Source of the DNA: Acetobacter orientalis
GTDB lineage: Bacteria > Pseudomonadota > Alphaproteobacteria > Acetobacterales > Acetobacteraceae
NCBI RefSeq assembly: GCF_000963965.1
Contig: NZ_BAMX01000008.1
Span: 1 to 47,597 of the forward strand
Reading direction: 5' to 3'
DNA: 47,597 nucleotides
The translations under genes were made by a program, and so were the position numbers. The notes under the pieces were generated by a model. The model worked only from the letters and a program-made list of their open reading frames with translations. It was not told the origin of the DNA and searched no databases. This document shows, piece after piece, positions 34,719 to 43,204 of this stretch (its first letter is position 1; each line of letters opens with the position of its first letter).

Positions 34719-34801
34719 GGTGAGGCTCCTGATAGGGGGCGGAAAATGTACAGGTGCGTTGTTGCGTGGTGTAAATGCACTAAAACATGATAGGCAGAGC
34801 T

Positions 34802-35566
34802 ATGAGCGATGTCATGCCCACGACAGTTCCCGACTTTTACCAAACGCAGGCGGGGGCTTACTGTGCTGCTTTGTTACGCGAGCGGTTACAGTGGTTCTGG
34901 CCTGAAATAAAACACCAAAAAGTGCTGGGGCTTGGCTATGCGGCCCCTTGCCTAGGTGCGTGGCAGGGCAGGGGGGCACTTTGCTTTACAGCCTTGCTGC
35001 CTGAGTGTGGGGGGGCGGTAGGGGGCACTACTTTTGGTGGGCCAGAGCGCGCAGTAGTGGCAGAGGCCGCCCATTTGCCTTTTCAAGACGAAGCGTTTGA
35101 CCGCATTGTGGTGATGCATGCTTTTCGTTCTGAAGCACAGGCCATAACCGTATTACGGGGTGCAGGGCGTGTTTTGCGCGATGATGGTAGAATGATTCTG
35201 ATAGGCCCAAGCATTTTTGCAGGCCGTTTACGCCAGTGTAAAACGCCTTTTGCGCACGATAGTGCGTTTGCGCCAACAACCTTCCGGCGCGTTTTGGCGC
35301 AGGCCATGTTGCAGGCCGAGCGGCGCGACGAAGCCCTGTTTTTTCCCGCACAATGGGGCGGGGGGAGTGTGCGCCGTGGCCGCGCGGGTGATATTGCCGG
35401 TAAGGTACTGGCACCGGGTTTGGGGAGCATTGCGTTGGTTGAGGTGGTAAAAAATATTTATGCGCCAAGGCCACTGCCCATAACACCGTGGCGGCGTTTA
35501 TGGCGCAGGCAACCCCTTATGGCCGAGCTACATGCTGAGCACCCAGCAAAGCGTAAACAGTCTTAA
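34802..35566 (+). CDS. SAM-dependent methyltransferase (class I)
   Basis: The 254-residue protein (ATG at 34802; an in-frame ATG at 34787 is an alternative) has the class I pattern: VLGLGYAAPCLGAW in place of the usual glycine-rich motif I, a second strand with EAAHLPFQDEAFDRIVVMHAFR, and GRVLRDDGRMILIGPSIFAG as motif III. The family is the one regularly found divergent from gloB in alphaproteobacteria; its substrate is unknown. The motif I is somewhat atypical (GLGYAAP). It ends 55 nt before the Ehr-like operon and might be co-transcribed with it. Confidence 0.82.
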   Translation: MSDVMPTTVPDFYQTQAGAYCAALLRERLQWFWPEIKHQKVLGLGYAAPCLGAWQGRGALCFTALLPECGGAVGGTTFGGPERAVVAEAAHLPFQDEAFDRIVVMHAFRSEAQAITVLRGAGRVLRDDGRMILIGPSIFAGRLRQCKTPFAHDSAFAPTTFRRVLAQAMLQAERRDEALFFPAQWGGGSVRRGRAGDIAGKVLAPGLGSIALVEVVKNIYAPRPLPITPWRRLWRRQPLMAELHAEHPAKRKQS

Positions 35567-35621
35567 CGGCTGCAAGGTGTTATCCTGTCTGTTTTCCTGC
35601 TAAAGGCTGCGTGTCTTTAGG

Positions 35622-37406
35622 TTGCGTGTTGGGGCTGGTTCCATTCTCATCTCCTTTCTTCTTGGCGGTTTACTGGTGCTGTTTGCGGCCGCTGGCGTGC
35701 TGGCTGTGCTGCCAGAAGGCACTTTGCGGCGTGCAGAGGCATGGCGCGGAGAAATGCTGGCGGCGTTATGGGCCGCTATTGGGGCTTTGGCTATTACAGG
35801 GGCCAGCCTGCGCATAGAGGGGGTGGTAAACTGGTGCCCCGTGTTTGGCATGGACGGCCCTACCTTGCCCATGCTGGTACTGCTGGCTTTTGCTGGCGGG
35901 GTTATGAGCCGTGGCCACAGGGGGCTTGCCTGTGTTTTGGCGGGTCTGGCTTTTTTGGCTTTATCCCCCCTTGTGTTTGGGTTGTTGGCGGGTACGGCCC
36001 TTGTGCTGTTGGCAGGGCGGGGGCGGCAGGGTGTGTGTTTACCTGCGGCTATTATTCCGGCCTGTATTCCGGCAGATAGTCCACTTTCTCCTTACCTTAT
36101 GGGCGGTATGGTGTTGCTGTTGGGGTGGGCTGTGGCCTCTCAAAAGGGGCCAGAAGCCACTGTGCCCGCGGGTATTGGTTTGTTTTTGCTAGGCCGTTTA
36201 CTGTCTGAAACAGGCGTGCTTGCCCCGGTGCCACAAATAGTCTTGCTCGGCAGCGGCTGCGTTGTGGCTCTTGCCGGAGGGGTGCAGGCCTTACGTGCAC
36301 GCCATGCCGTGCAGGTTGCTGCTGGGTTGGGGTGTGCTGGCTTTGGTGCGCTAGTGGTTTTGCTTACACTGGCATTAGCCACAACGCTGGAAGGGATGGA
36401 GCAATTTAGAACAGCAACCCAACTTGGTGTGGGTGCGCCGTTTTTGGCGTTACTGGCTGTTTTATGGTTGTGCCAACCCATGCAGCCAAATTTGTTTGTG
36501 CCGCCCGTAACGCAAGACCATGCACCCGCTCTGCCATTAGCGCTGCCCGCTCGTATGTGCTGCCCGGCAGGGTTTATTGTGCTGTGTGGTGGTTTGTTTG
36601 CACTTTCTGGCTTGCCCCCGTTAGGTGGGTTTTCTGTATTATGGTGCCTTATTAGCGCAGGCGAGTTGGCAACCCTTGCAGCCCCGCCCGTGCAGGCATT
36701 GGGCACGGTATTGGTTTTGGTTATGGCCGCTAGTTTTATGGCGCTTGGGGTGCTGGGGCTTTTCAGGCTAGGGTTTGCTGCCCTTAATGCGGCAGATACG
36801 GCTATAAAACCGGGCCAGCCGGGTGTGCCTTCTGGTGGGGTTTTTCAGGTGTTACCTGCCATAGTGTGTTTTGCTGCCAGCCTTGTTGTAGCGGTGCTAC
36901 CGGGCGTGTGGCTGGCTTTGCAAGACCATCTTTTTGTAGGCGAGGCGGCACGCGGTTTTGCCTGGCAGCATGTTTTGTCTATTTGGTTTACCGATACCCC
37001 CGTAAGTTATACGCCGCTTTATAGCCTTATGGCATTGGTAGCGTGTGCGGGCAGTGTTGTTGGGTTGGGTATGCTCTTTAAGCTCTACCCGTTTCCTGCC
37101 CAGGCGGGTACGCGCCCGCTCTGGCAAGAAGGGGCACCTCTTTTACAGATAGAGGATGGGAGCGTGTTTCAAGAAAGAACAAACACCCACGCTACCGCTC
37201 AAATAGGCAGCATGCTGGCCGTCTTTGCCGGTATTACAAGCCAACGGCCAGAAAACTGGCGTTTTTTTGATAAAATAATGCTTTCTGCGCGTTTTATGCA
37301 GGCCTTGCTGTTTAAAGCCGTCGCATGGTGTGAAGCGCAGGGTATGGTGCTTATTCTGCTCTTTTTAGGTGCAGGGCTTGTGTTTGGGTTGTTTGCCAGC
37401 AAATGA
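35622..37406 (+). CDS. HyfB/NuoL-N-like membrane subunit of an Ehr-type complex
   Basis: The 594-residue polytopic protein (about 14 hydrophobic segments) resembles HyfB/HycC, the antiporter-like subunit of formate hydrogenlyase-type complexes. Recognisable parts are the FALSGLPPLGGFSVLW loop-helix, the long C-terminal portion (SFMALGVLGLFRLGF..) and the HyfB-like tail after YSLMALVACAGS with TRPLWQEGAPLLQIEDG. Two lysine-containing helices expected in proton-pumping homologues (of the 'KAGMVPLHGWLP' and 'NHALFKALLF' types) are not seen. The start is a TTG at 35622; no ATG gives a better N-terminus, so it is uncertain. It overlaps the next gene by 4 bp (ATGA). Confidence 0.75.
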   Translation: MRVGAGSILISFLLGGLLVLFAAAGVLAVLPEGTLRRAEAWRGEMLAALWAAIGALAITGASLRIEGVVNWCPVFGMDGPTLPMLVLLAFAGGVMSRGHRGLACVLAGLAFLALSPLVFGLLAGTALVLLAGRGRQGVCLPAAIIPACIPADSPLSPYLMGGMVLLLGWAVASQKGPEATVPAGIGLFLLGRLLSETGVLAPVPQIVLLGSGCVVALAGGVQALRARHAVQVAAGLGCAGFGALVVLLTLALATTLEGMEQFRTATQLGVGAPFLALLAVLWLCQPMQPNLFVPPVTQDHAPALPLALPARMCCPAGFIVLCGGLFALSGLPPLGGFSVLWCLISAGELATLAAPPVQALGTVLVLVMAASFMALGVLGLFRLGFAALNAADTAIKPGQPGVPSGGVFQVLPAIVCFAASLVVAVLPGVWLALQDHLFVGEAARGFAWQHVLSIWFTDTPVSYTPLYSLMALVACAGSVVGLGMLFKLYPFPAQAGTRPLWQEGAPLLQIEDGSVFQERTNTHATAQIGSMLAVFAGITSQRPENWRFFDKIMLSARFMQALLFKAVAWCEAQGMVLILLFLGAGLVFGLFASK

Positions 37407-38431
37407 TAAACACCGTAGCACCAACGCAAGGTTTAACATGGGGGTGGGGCTTGTTGGGGGTACTAACCCTAGCCTGCCAAACAACCCTTTTGCTGGTTGT
37501 AGCCCCTTTGTTAAGTGGGTGGATAGACCGCCTTGCTGGCCGCCTAACGGGTGAGCACCGCCCATGGCCCATGGCCCGCTGGCATGAAATACGCCACCAG
37601 TTTAGACGCCCACCATTGTTAGAGCCAGCCGACAGAGCCGGGGGTTTTGTAACCCGTGCGGCTTTTTTGTTGGCCGCGTTAGGGGCCGTTATGGTGCCGG
37701 TATTTAGCCTTTGCCCCGCAGGGTTTCCGGCACCGGGGCTTTTGCTGGTGTGTGGTATGCTGGTGTTGGCGTCTCTACTGCTTTGGGTGCCACTGGTGCT
37801 ACAACCGCGCACCGTTGTGGTGCCCGCTTATATGGCCATTGTAGCAGATGTGTTTTTGCTGCCCGCCTTGGTACCTGTGTTGGTTATGGTCGGTGGGCAG
37901 GATTTTTCAGAATTTCTCGTGCATATCCGCACTTTTTCACCGTTGCAGCAGGGCGCACCTTTTGTGCTTATGGGGGTTGCGCTGTTTGGTGTTGCGGCAT
38001 GGCGTGGGCAACAGGCGGGGCAGGCGCTCCCGTGCCCCCTATCTGGCCCAGACCGGGGTTTATGGCTATGGGCACGAGACTGCATACAGCTGTGCTGGGT
38101 AACGCTGGCTGGCGATGTGGCCTGGCCCGGCGCCTTAGCCTTACCTGGTGATGTTGGGGTTGAAAGCTGGCTTACTGCTTGCCTGTTGGCCATAGCAGCA
38201 TGGGGGCTTAAACTGGGCCTTGCCGCGTTGCTGCTTGCCACAACCCAGCTTGTGGTGTTGCCTTTGCCCCGGCGTGGCCGCGTACGGCTGGCGGCGGTCT
38301 TTTTGTTGGGCTTGCTCGCGTGGCAGGTGGCGTACCCTGTATTGGCGCCCATACCCCCCACGCAGGATAAAACGGCACAGGCCGAAAGCCAGCCTGCACT
38401 TTATGGGGCAGAGGACGGCGCAACACCATGA
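37403..38431 (+). CDS. HyfC/NuoH-like membrane subunit of an Ehr-type complex
   Basis: The 342-residue protein has about eight hydrophobic helices and aligns by pattern with HyfC/HycD/NuoH, which hold the quinone or proton channel next to the peripheral arm. The loop after helix 1 (APLLSGWIDRLAGRLTGEHRPWP) stands where relatives have 'ARxxxRxGP', and the family segment with a conserved Glu ('EFSG..LAL') appears as PCPLSGPDRGLWLWA without the Glu. The reading frame is intact and coupled by ATGA overlaps to both neighbours. Function in proton transfer is therefore doubtful. Confidence 0.72.
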   Translation: MINTVAPTQGLTWGWGLLGVLTLACQTTLLLVVAPLLSGWIDRLAGRLTGEHRPWPMARWHEIRHQFRRPPLLEPADRAGGFVTRAAFLLAALGAVMVPVFSLCPAGFPAPGLLLVCGMLVLASLLLWVPLVLQPRTVVVPAYMAIVADVFLLPALVPVLVMVGGQDFSEFLVHIRTFSPLQQGAPFVLMGVALFGVAAWRGQQAGQALPCPLSGPDRGLWLWARDCIQLCWVTLAGDVAWPGALALPGDVGVESWLTACLLAIAAWGLKLGLAALLLATTQLVVLPLPRRGRVRLAAVFLLGLLAWQVAYPVLAPIPPTQDKTAQAESQPALYGAEDGATP

Positions 38432-39102
38432 CACTTGCCACCATATTAGCCCCCCTTTTAGCGTTGTGCATTGTCGCACGTGGTATTGGGTTTTTACCTG
38501 CCTTAGGGGTGACCACTGCCGCTGCCATGTTGGTTGAAGGGTTAGAGCCTTTACAGCAGGTGGGGGCCGGGCTGGCTGTTGCATTTGCTGTAGGGCCCGT
38601 GTGGTTTTTGAGTTTTTACCAGCAAGACAGCGCGCGCGAGCATGGTGGCCCAGCCATACCATTTTTGGCTCTGGGGCTTATGGTGGTTCTTATGTTGGCC
38701 AGTACGCGGCCGGGTTTGCCGTCTTTTCCCGCGGGTTTGTGTGTGCTGTTGGCGGGTTTGGTGGCTGTTACGTGCCGGCAAAGCATGGTGTGGCAATGGG
38801 CTGGGTTATTGACCTGTGTGCAAGGCGTGCTGCTGGCAGGCGTGCTGCAACACCAAGTTATGGTGGTGGGTGCGGCAACACTTGCGGGTGTGCTCATTGC
38901 CTTACTGGGCGGTTTGTGTGTGCACCGTCTGCGGCCGCGTATTGCGGTTGTGCGGGCCAGCGGTAAGCAAGAGGCGCGTAAACGCGCAAAAGGGCACCCC
39001 AAAGAGCCTACAAGCAAGTTGGGTACAGCCAGCGGTGCGCCTAGCCCAGATTATGTGCCCAAGCCACCCCGCCAGTTTGACCAAGAGGCAGACGAGCCAT
39101 GA
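38428..39102 (+). CDS. HyfE/NuoK-like small membrane subunit
   Basis: The 224-residue protein has six or seven hydrophobic helices (for example FLPALGVTTAAAMLVEGL, FLALGLMVVLMLA, AATLAGVLIALLGGLCVHRL) and a charged Lys/Arg/Pro-rich tail of about 50 residues. Length, topology and position between HyfC- and HyfF-like genes identify it as the HyfE-type subunit, which contains a NuoK-like core. The basic cytoplasmic tail is unusual. It overlaps both neighbours by 4 bp. Confidence 0.68.
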   Translation: MTLATILAPLLALCIVARGIGFLPALGVTTAAAMLVEGLEPLQQVGAGLAVAFAVGPVWFLSFYQQDSAREHGGPAIPFLALGLMVVLMLASTRPGLPSFPAGLCVLLAGLVAVTCRQSMVWQWAGLLTCVQGVLLAGVLQHQVMVVGAATLAGVLIALLGGLCVHRLRPRIAVVRASGKQEARKRAKGHPKEPTSKLGTASGAPSPDYVPKPPRQFDQEADEP

Positions 39103-40220
39103 CATTTCCTGTGTGTCTGGCGGCTTTGGCGTTTGTGTGGCCCTTGTTGGGGGCCGCACTGGTTATGAGCCTAAATACCCCGCGTAGCCGAGATGTTGCC
39201 GTATGGATGGCTGGTATTGGGTGCGCGCTGGCGGTGGCGGTCTTTCTTTTTCCCGCAACGGGTGCCGCCGGGTGGGATGATGACCCCGTGCAACGTGCTG
39301 GCCGCGTTATGTTGGCGTTTGGCCTGCTGTTAAGCGTGCTTGAAAGCGCCACTATACCCAATAGGTTGCTGCGTGGTTTACCCCATATTTCAACCGCGTT
39401 GGCAGGTTTGGCCTGCGTTACACCAGACCCTATTGTGGGCTTGGGTATTCTTGAAGCCTCTTTAGCCTATGGCGTGTTTGTTTTTAGCCGCCCTGCTGGG
39501 CAGGCTATGGCAGGGTGGGCTCTGCTCCGTACTGGTTCTGTCGGTATTTTTTTGGTGCTGGCTGGGTTGTTGCTGCCCGCAGGGCAGCCCCCTTCTGGGT
39601 TAATGCTGGCTTGCGGTATTGTTATGCTGGCCGGGCTTACTCCCTTTGGCCAGCCTTGGCGTGAAGAAAACGATACGCTGTTGTTTCTCCCCTTTGCCGG
39701 GGCGGCTCTTTTGCTCGCCATGCGCCTACGCCCCCATGGTGGAGAAGCGTTTGAAACCGCCCTTATGGCAGCAGGTTTAGCGTCTGTCTGGCTCACAGCC
39801 TGTGCTGGCCGGTCTGATAATGGCAAACATATGCGGCTTTTCCGTACTTTCCCCTCAGCTTTGGCGCTTATTGCTGTGGGCGCTAAGGCCGATGTGGCGG
39901 CTTTGCTGTTTTTATCTGGCTGGTGTTTGGCTGGGGGCAGCCGTTCAGAGCGGTTATGGGCTGCACGGGCTTTGGCGTGTTTTCCACCCGGTGCTCCGTT
40001 TGTTGGCTGCCTCTTGCTCCTTTCGGTTATGAGTGATTGGTCGTGGTTTTTTACAGTGCTGACCATTGCCGGAATTTTGTGCGCCATTGTGCGCACTGTG
40101 CCAGTGCAGGAAGGAGCAGCCCTGTTTTGGCCGCATGATGCCGCAGGGCGTGTGGCCTGCACGGTTTTGATTGTAACCGGGTTTTTAGTGCCGCTTGCCA
40201 TGATGTTGGGGGCTTTTTGA
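39099..40220 (+). CDS. HyfF/NuoN-like membrane subunit, shortened
   Basis: This is a hydrophobic protein of 373 residues with about ten predicted helices, in the position of HyfF (about 525 residues in E. coli). It would be a second antiporter-like subunit. Pattern matches include LLRGLPHISTALAGLACVTPDPIVGLGILEAS in pieces and LTPFGQPWREENDTLLFLPFAG, which stands where relatives have 'GLAPLHSWLPDAH'. The first and last helices appear trimmed. The stop TGA shares its A with the ATG of the large-subunit gene, implying tight translational coupling. Confidence 0.68.
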   Translation: MTFPVCLAALAFVWPLLGAALVMSLNTPRSRDVAVWMAGIGCALAVAVFLFPATGAAGWDDDPVQRAGRVMLAFGLLLSVLESATIPNRLLRGLPHISTALAGLACVTPDPIVGLGILEASLAYGVFVFSRPAGQAMAGWALLRTGSVGIFLVLAGLLLPAGQPPSGLMLACGIVMLAGLTPFGQPWREENDTLLFLPFAGAALLLAMRLRPHGGEAFETALMAAGLASVWLTACAGRSDNGKHMRLFRTFPSALALIAVGAKADVAALLFLSGWCLAGGSRSERLWAARALACFPPGAPFVGCLLLLSVMSDWSWFFTVLTIAGILCAIVRTVPVQEGAALFWPHDAAGRVACTVLIVTGFLVPLAMMLGAF

Positions 40221-41719
40221 TGGACGCTGTGGCGCATATTCAAGCCGGGCAGCCCACATCTACCCCGTGGCGCTACCGGTTAGATGAAATGGCATGGCGT
40301 GACCTTGTTGAAGGTCTAAAGCACGATAGCCTGCCCTTTGTGGGGCTGTGGTGCGACGGCACAGACATACACGCCCTGTTTATGCCGCATGATATGCAGC
40401 CGTTAGCCGCAACCCTTGCGTTAGAAAGTGGCCGCTACCCCGCACTCTCGCCCGCTCGGCCTGTGTCTAGTTTTTATGAGCGCATGATTTTTGACCTATA
40501 CGGCGCTGAAGCTATGTGGGGCACAGATGTCCGGCCTTTGGTTGACCATGATGTGTGGCAAAACAGTATGCCGTTGGCACCGGTGCCGGGGGCCGCGGGT
40601 GACAATAAAGGTATGGTCGCTGTTCAGCCCTCAGATGCCATGCAGGCAGCAAGCGGCACTGCCATGGGTAGTGGCCCTGCAACCGGCGGCTACGAGACCC
40701 CCCTGCATGTTGCTATGGTATGCGAGGGCGAGACTATTCGCCACGCTGAAACCGTATCGGGCTATGCGCACAGGGGCATGGCGCAGCGGTGGCATAAGTG
40801 CCGGGTAGATGAGGCAAACCGCTTGAGTGGCCGGTACGATGCCGGGTGCTCCGCTGCGCATCAGGCAGCGTTTTGCCAAGCGGTTGAGCACGCCTGCGGC
40901 CAGCAGGTTGGGCATGAGGTAAGCCAGCTCCGTTTGGTTGTGTTGGAGTTGGAGCGGGTTACCCAGCATTTGTTTACGCTGGCTACTCTTGCGCGGCAGG
41001 CAGGGGCGCGGCTTGTTGCGTCCCGTTGTATGTGGTTGCGCGAAAGCCTGCTGGCAAAAGCCGCGCCGGTAATAGGCTCACGTTTGATGATGGATCATAG
41101 CGTGCCGGGTGGGGTAAACCTGCGTGATACGGCCAGCATGGGCACATTATGTGAGCAAATTGCAGACCTGGCCGAAGAAGTTTACCCCCCGCTTGTTACC
41201 CTTTGGCAAAGCTACCCCGGTTTATCTGCCCGCTTGGCCGGGCTTGCTGTGGTAGAGAGCACCCTGCTTGAGCGTGTAGGGCTAGATGGCCCCGTGGCGC
41301 GTGCGGGTGGCGGAGAGTGTGACTACCGTCGTGCCATGCGCGCCTATGAGGGGCTGTGGCACTTTAACGGCGGCAGGCACAATGGCACGTTAGAAGACCG
41401 AGCCGCTATTTTGTTAGATGAGGTCGGTGAGAGCCTGCGTATTATAAAAGCCCTAGGCCCACGCCTTGGCCTGAGCGCGGGGGGGCGTATAGAGCTTACC
41501 TACGAAGACGGCGAAGGCACGGGCTTGGCCGAAGGGCCTTGGGGGGCCGTGCTGTATTGGGTCAGGCTTAAAAACGGCCGGGTTGATCAGGTGTTTATGC
41601 GCAACCCTGCTTATTCTGCCCTTATGGCATTTGAAGCCGTTTTGCCGGGGCAGAATGTGGCTGATATTGGCTTAATTCGTACCTCTTTGGGGGTTAGTGC
41701 GGCAGCGCTCGATGGGTAA
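40220..41719 (+). CDS. HyfG/HycE-like large subunit lacking the [NiFe] cysteines
   Basis: The 499-residue protein is a fusion of a NuoC-like domain (residues 1-~115, FYERMIFDLYGAEAMWGTDVR) and a NuoD/hydrogenase-large-subunit domain (from ~155: VCEGETIRHAETVSGYAHRGM). In hydrogenases a first CxxC follows this point and a second (DPCxxC) lies at the C-terminus. Here residues 202-212 read LSGRYDAGCSA and the end reads ADIGLIRTSLGVSAAALDG, so neither pair exists and a [NiFe] centre cannot form. Cys-less relatives are known as Ehr complexes. I start it at the ATG 40220 rather than the TTG three bases before. Substrate unknown. Confidence 0.85.
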   Translation: MDAVAHIQAGQPTSTPWRYRLDEMAWRDLVEGLKHDSLPFVGLWCDGTDIHALFMPHDMQPLAATLALESGRYPALSPARPVSSFYERMIFDLYGAEAMWGTDVRPLVDHDVWQNSMPLAPVPGAAGDNKGMVAVQPSDAMQAASGTAMGSGPATGGYETPLHVAMVCEGETIRHAETVSGYAHRGMAQRWHKCRVDEANRLSGRYDAGCSAAHQAAFCQAVEHACGQQVGHEVSQLRLVVLELERVTQHLFTLATLARQAGARLVASRCMWLRESLLAKAAPVIGSRLMMDHSVPGGVNLRDTASMGTLCEQIADLAEEVYPPLVTLWQSYPGLSARLAGLAVVESTLLERVGLDGPVARAGGGECDYRRAMRAYEGLWHFNGGRHNGTLEDRAAILLDEVGESLRIIKALGPRLGLSAGGRIELTYEDGEGTGLAEGPWGAVLYWVRLKNGRVDQVFMRNPAYSALMAFEAVLPGQNVADIGLIRTSLGVSAAALDG

Positions 41720-41749
41720 AAACAATACAAAGCATAAAGGCAGGCCGTT

Positions 41750-42274
41750 ATGGGGTTAATACGCGCTGTATTTGATGCCAGTTTTCGGCAAAGCACTGCG
41801 CGCCGCAAACCCGCTGGCCCGCGTTGGCCGCTTATGCTGTTTCATGTTGATACGGGTGGGTGTGGTGGCTGTGGTATGGAGCTTGAGGCCCTAGCCACCG
41901 GCCCGTACGACATGCAAGGGGCCGGTTTTAGCTTTGTATCTGCCCCCCAAGGGGCTGATGTATTGCTCATTACAGGTGCACTCACCTACACCATGGCCCC
42001 CGTGCTTGAAGCTGCATGGAAAGCCATGCCAACACCTAAGGGGCTTATTTGTGTTGGCAACTGCGCCATAGATGGCGGCATTTTTTCTGAAAATTATAGC
42101 CTTATGGGTGGGGTAAGCCGCAAAGTGCATATTAATTTGCGTATTGCGGGCTGCCCCCCAACCCCAAAAGATATTTTAGACGGGCTTTGCTCGCTTTTTG
42201 CCCAGCATAGCAAAGCGACCGGCGCAGCTCAGGCAGAAGCCGGTGTTTCTTCTTCGTCTACGACGTCTTCTTGA
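41750..42274 (+). CDS. HyfI/NuoB-like iron-sulfur small subunit
   Basis: The 174-residue protein keeps all four ligands of the proximal [4Fe-4S] cluster: Cys38 and Cys41 (GGCGGCGMELEA), Cys105 (VGNCAIDGG) and Cys135 (IAGCPPTPKDIL). It should sit between the large subunit and the membrane arm. No ferredoxin-like HyfH/HyfA subunit follows, so electron entry must occur differently. The Ser/Thr tail beyond residue 155 is encoded in DNA that overlaps pssA (46 bp tail to tail), and is probably not functional. The gene begins 30 nt after the large subunit gene. Confidence 0.88.
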   Translation: MGLIRAVFDASFRQSTARRKPAGPRWPLMLFHVDTGGCGGCGMELEALATGPYDMQGAGFSFVSAPQGADVLLITGALTYTMAPVLEAAWKAMPTPKGLICVGNCAIDGGIFSENYSLMGGVSRKVHINLRIAGCPPTPKDILDGLCSLFAQHSKATGAAQAEAGVSSSSTTSS

Positions 42275-43194
42275 AGGTCTTCAGCGGCTTTTTTCAAGCG
42301 TTTAAAGCTAAGCAGGCTAAGCGGCAGCAACAGCATATAAATTATGCCAGCCGCAGCAAGCGCGCCCCACGGGTCTGCCACTAAAATAACTGTATACGCC
42401 ACCGTACCCAGCATAACGGGCAGCACAAAATGTGCCGGCACTTTAAAGTTTTTAAACGACCAAACCGGCAGTGTAGAAACCAGCAATAAAGCGGTGCTTA
42501 TAAGCGTAAAGCTGGGCAAATAGGGCAGGCGTGTAAGGTGGTATAGCCCTTCTATATTCAGCTTTTGTGCCTCTAACCCCAAAAAAAGCGGGAAGAGTGC
42601 TAAACCTGCACCAGCGGGGGCTGGTACGCCGGTAAAAAAGTTGCTGGCATATTTTGGTTTGGCGTCATCATCGTCCAGCATGGCGTTAAAACGGGCCAGG
42701 CGGAGCGCCATACAAACCGTAAACATAAGGCAGGGCAGAAAGGCATAACGCCCGCCGTCTCTTAACGCCCAAAAATACAGCAGAAAAGAGGGGGCTACCC
42801 CAAAGCAGACAAAGTCTGACAGGCTGTCAAACTCTGCTCCAAAACGGGTAGAGCCACGTAGCAGGCGGGCAATACGGCCATCTAGCCCGTCAATAAACGC
42901 AGAAATAAGCAGGGCTATACCCGCAGCCTGAAAGCGCCCATCTACCGCAAAGCGCATGCCTGTAAGGCCCGAACATAAACCCAGCATGGTTAAAATATTC
43001 GGGATAAGGCGGTTAAAAGACATACCTTTTATTTTGGTACGCACCCTGCGCCGCAAGCGTTTGCGGTGCGGGGGCTTGGCCCCACCACCCCCTCTGTTTG
43101 CACCAAAGGGTTGGTTGCCAGACGCAACACCTTCGGGTTGAGTAGGTGTTACACTGCTGTTTACAGGTGGTGTGGGCGGAGTGGTGGGCTGCAT
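42229..43194 (-). CDS. pssA: CDP-diacylglycerol-serine O-phosphatidyltransferase (phosphatidylserine synthase)
   Basis: The membrane enzyme makes phosphatidylserine from CDP-diacylglycerol and serine. The CDP-alcohol phosphotransferase motif appears as DGLDGRIARLLRGSTRFGAE followed by FDSLSDFVCFG, with all Asp residues in place, and about eight helices follow. It has an uncommon Pro/Thr/Gly-rich, then Arg/Lys-rich N-terminal extension (about 60 residues) before SFNRLIPNILTMLGLCSG. The start is ATG 43194 or GTG 43200, 4-10 nt after psd. Its acidic tail is antisense to the end of the HyfI-like gene. Confidence 0.93.
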   Translation of the reverse strand: MQPTTPPTPPVNSSVTPTQPEGVASGNQPFGANRGGGGAKPPHRKRLRRRVRTKIKGMSFNRLIPNILTMLGLCSGLTGMRFAVDGRFQAAGIALLISAFIDGLDGRIARLLRGSTRFGAEFDSLSDFVCFGVAPSFLLYFWALRDGGRYAFLPCLMFTVCMALRLARFNAMLDDDDAKPKYASNFFTGVPAPAGAGLALFPLFLGLEAQKLNIEGLYHLTRLPYLPSFTLISTALLLVSTLPVWSFKNFKVPAHFVLPVMLGTVAYTVILVADPWGALAAAGIIYMLLLPLSLLSFKRLKKAAEDLQEDVVDEEETPASA

Positions 43195-43204
43195 GCTCAC
43201 GGGC

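Noticed and set aside
39467..40243. Minus-strand frame opposite the HyfF-like gene
   Set aside because: Antisense shadow rich in Lys, Pro and Ala; the plus-strand gene is fixed by overlaps with its neighbours.
35622..42274. Functional formate hydrogenlyase or hydrogenase-4
   Set aside because: The large subunit lacks all four nickel-binding cysteines and no formate dehydrogenase, ferredoxin subunit or maturation gene is present.
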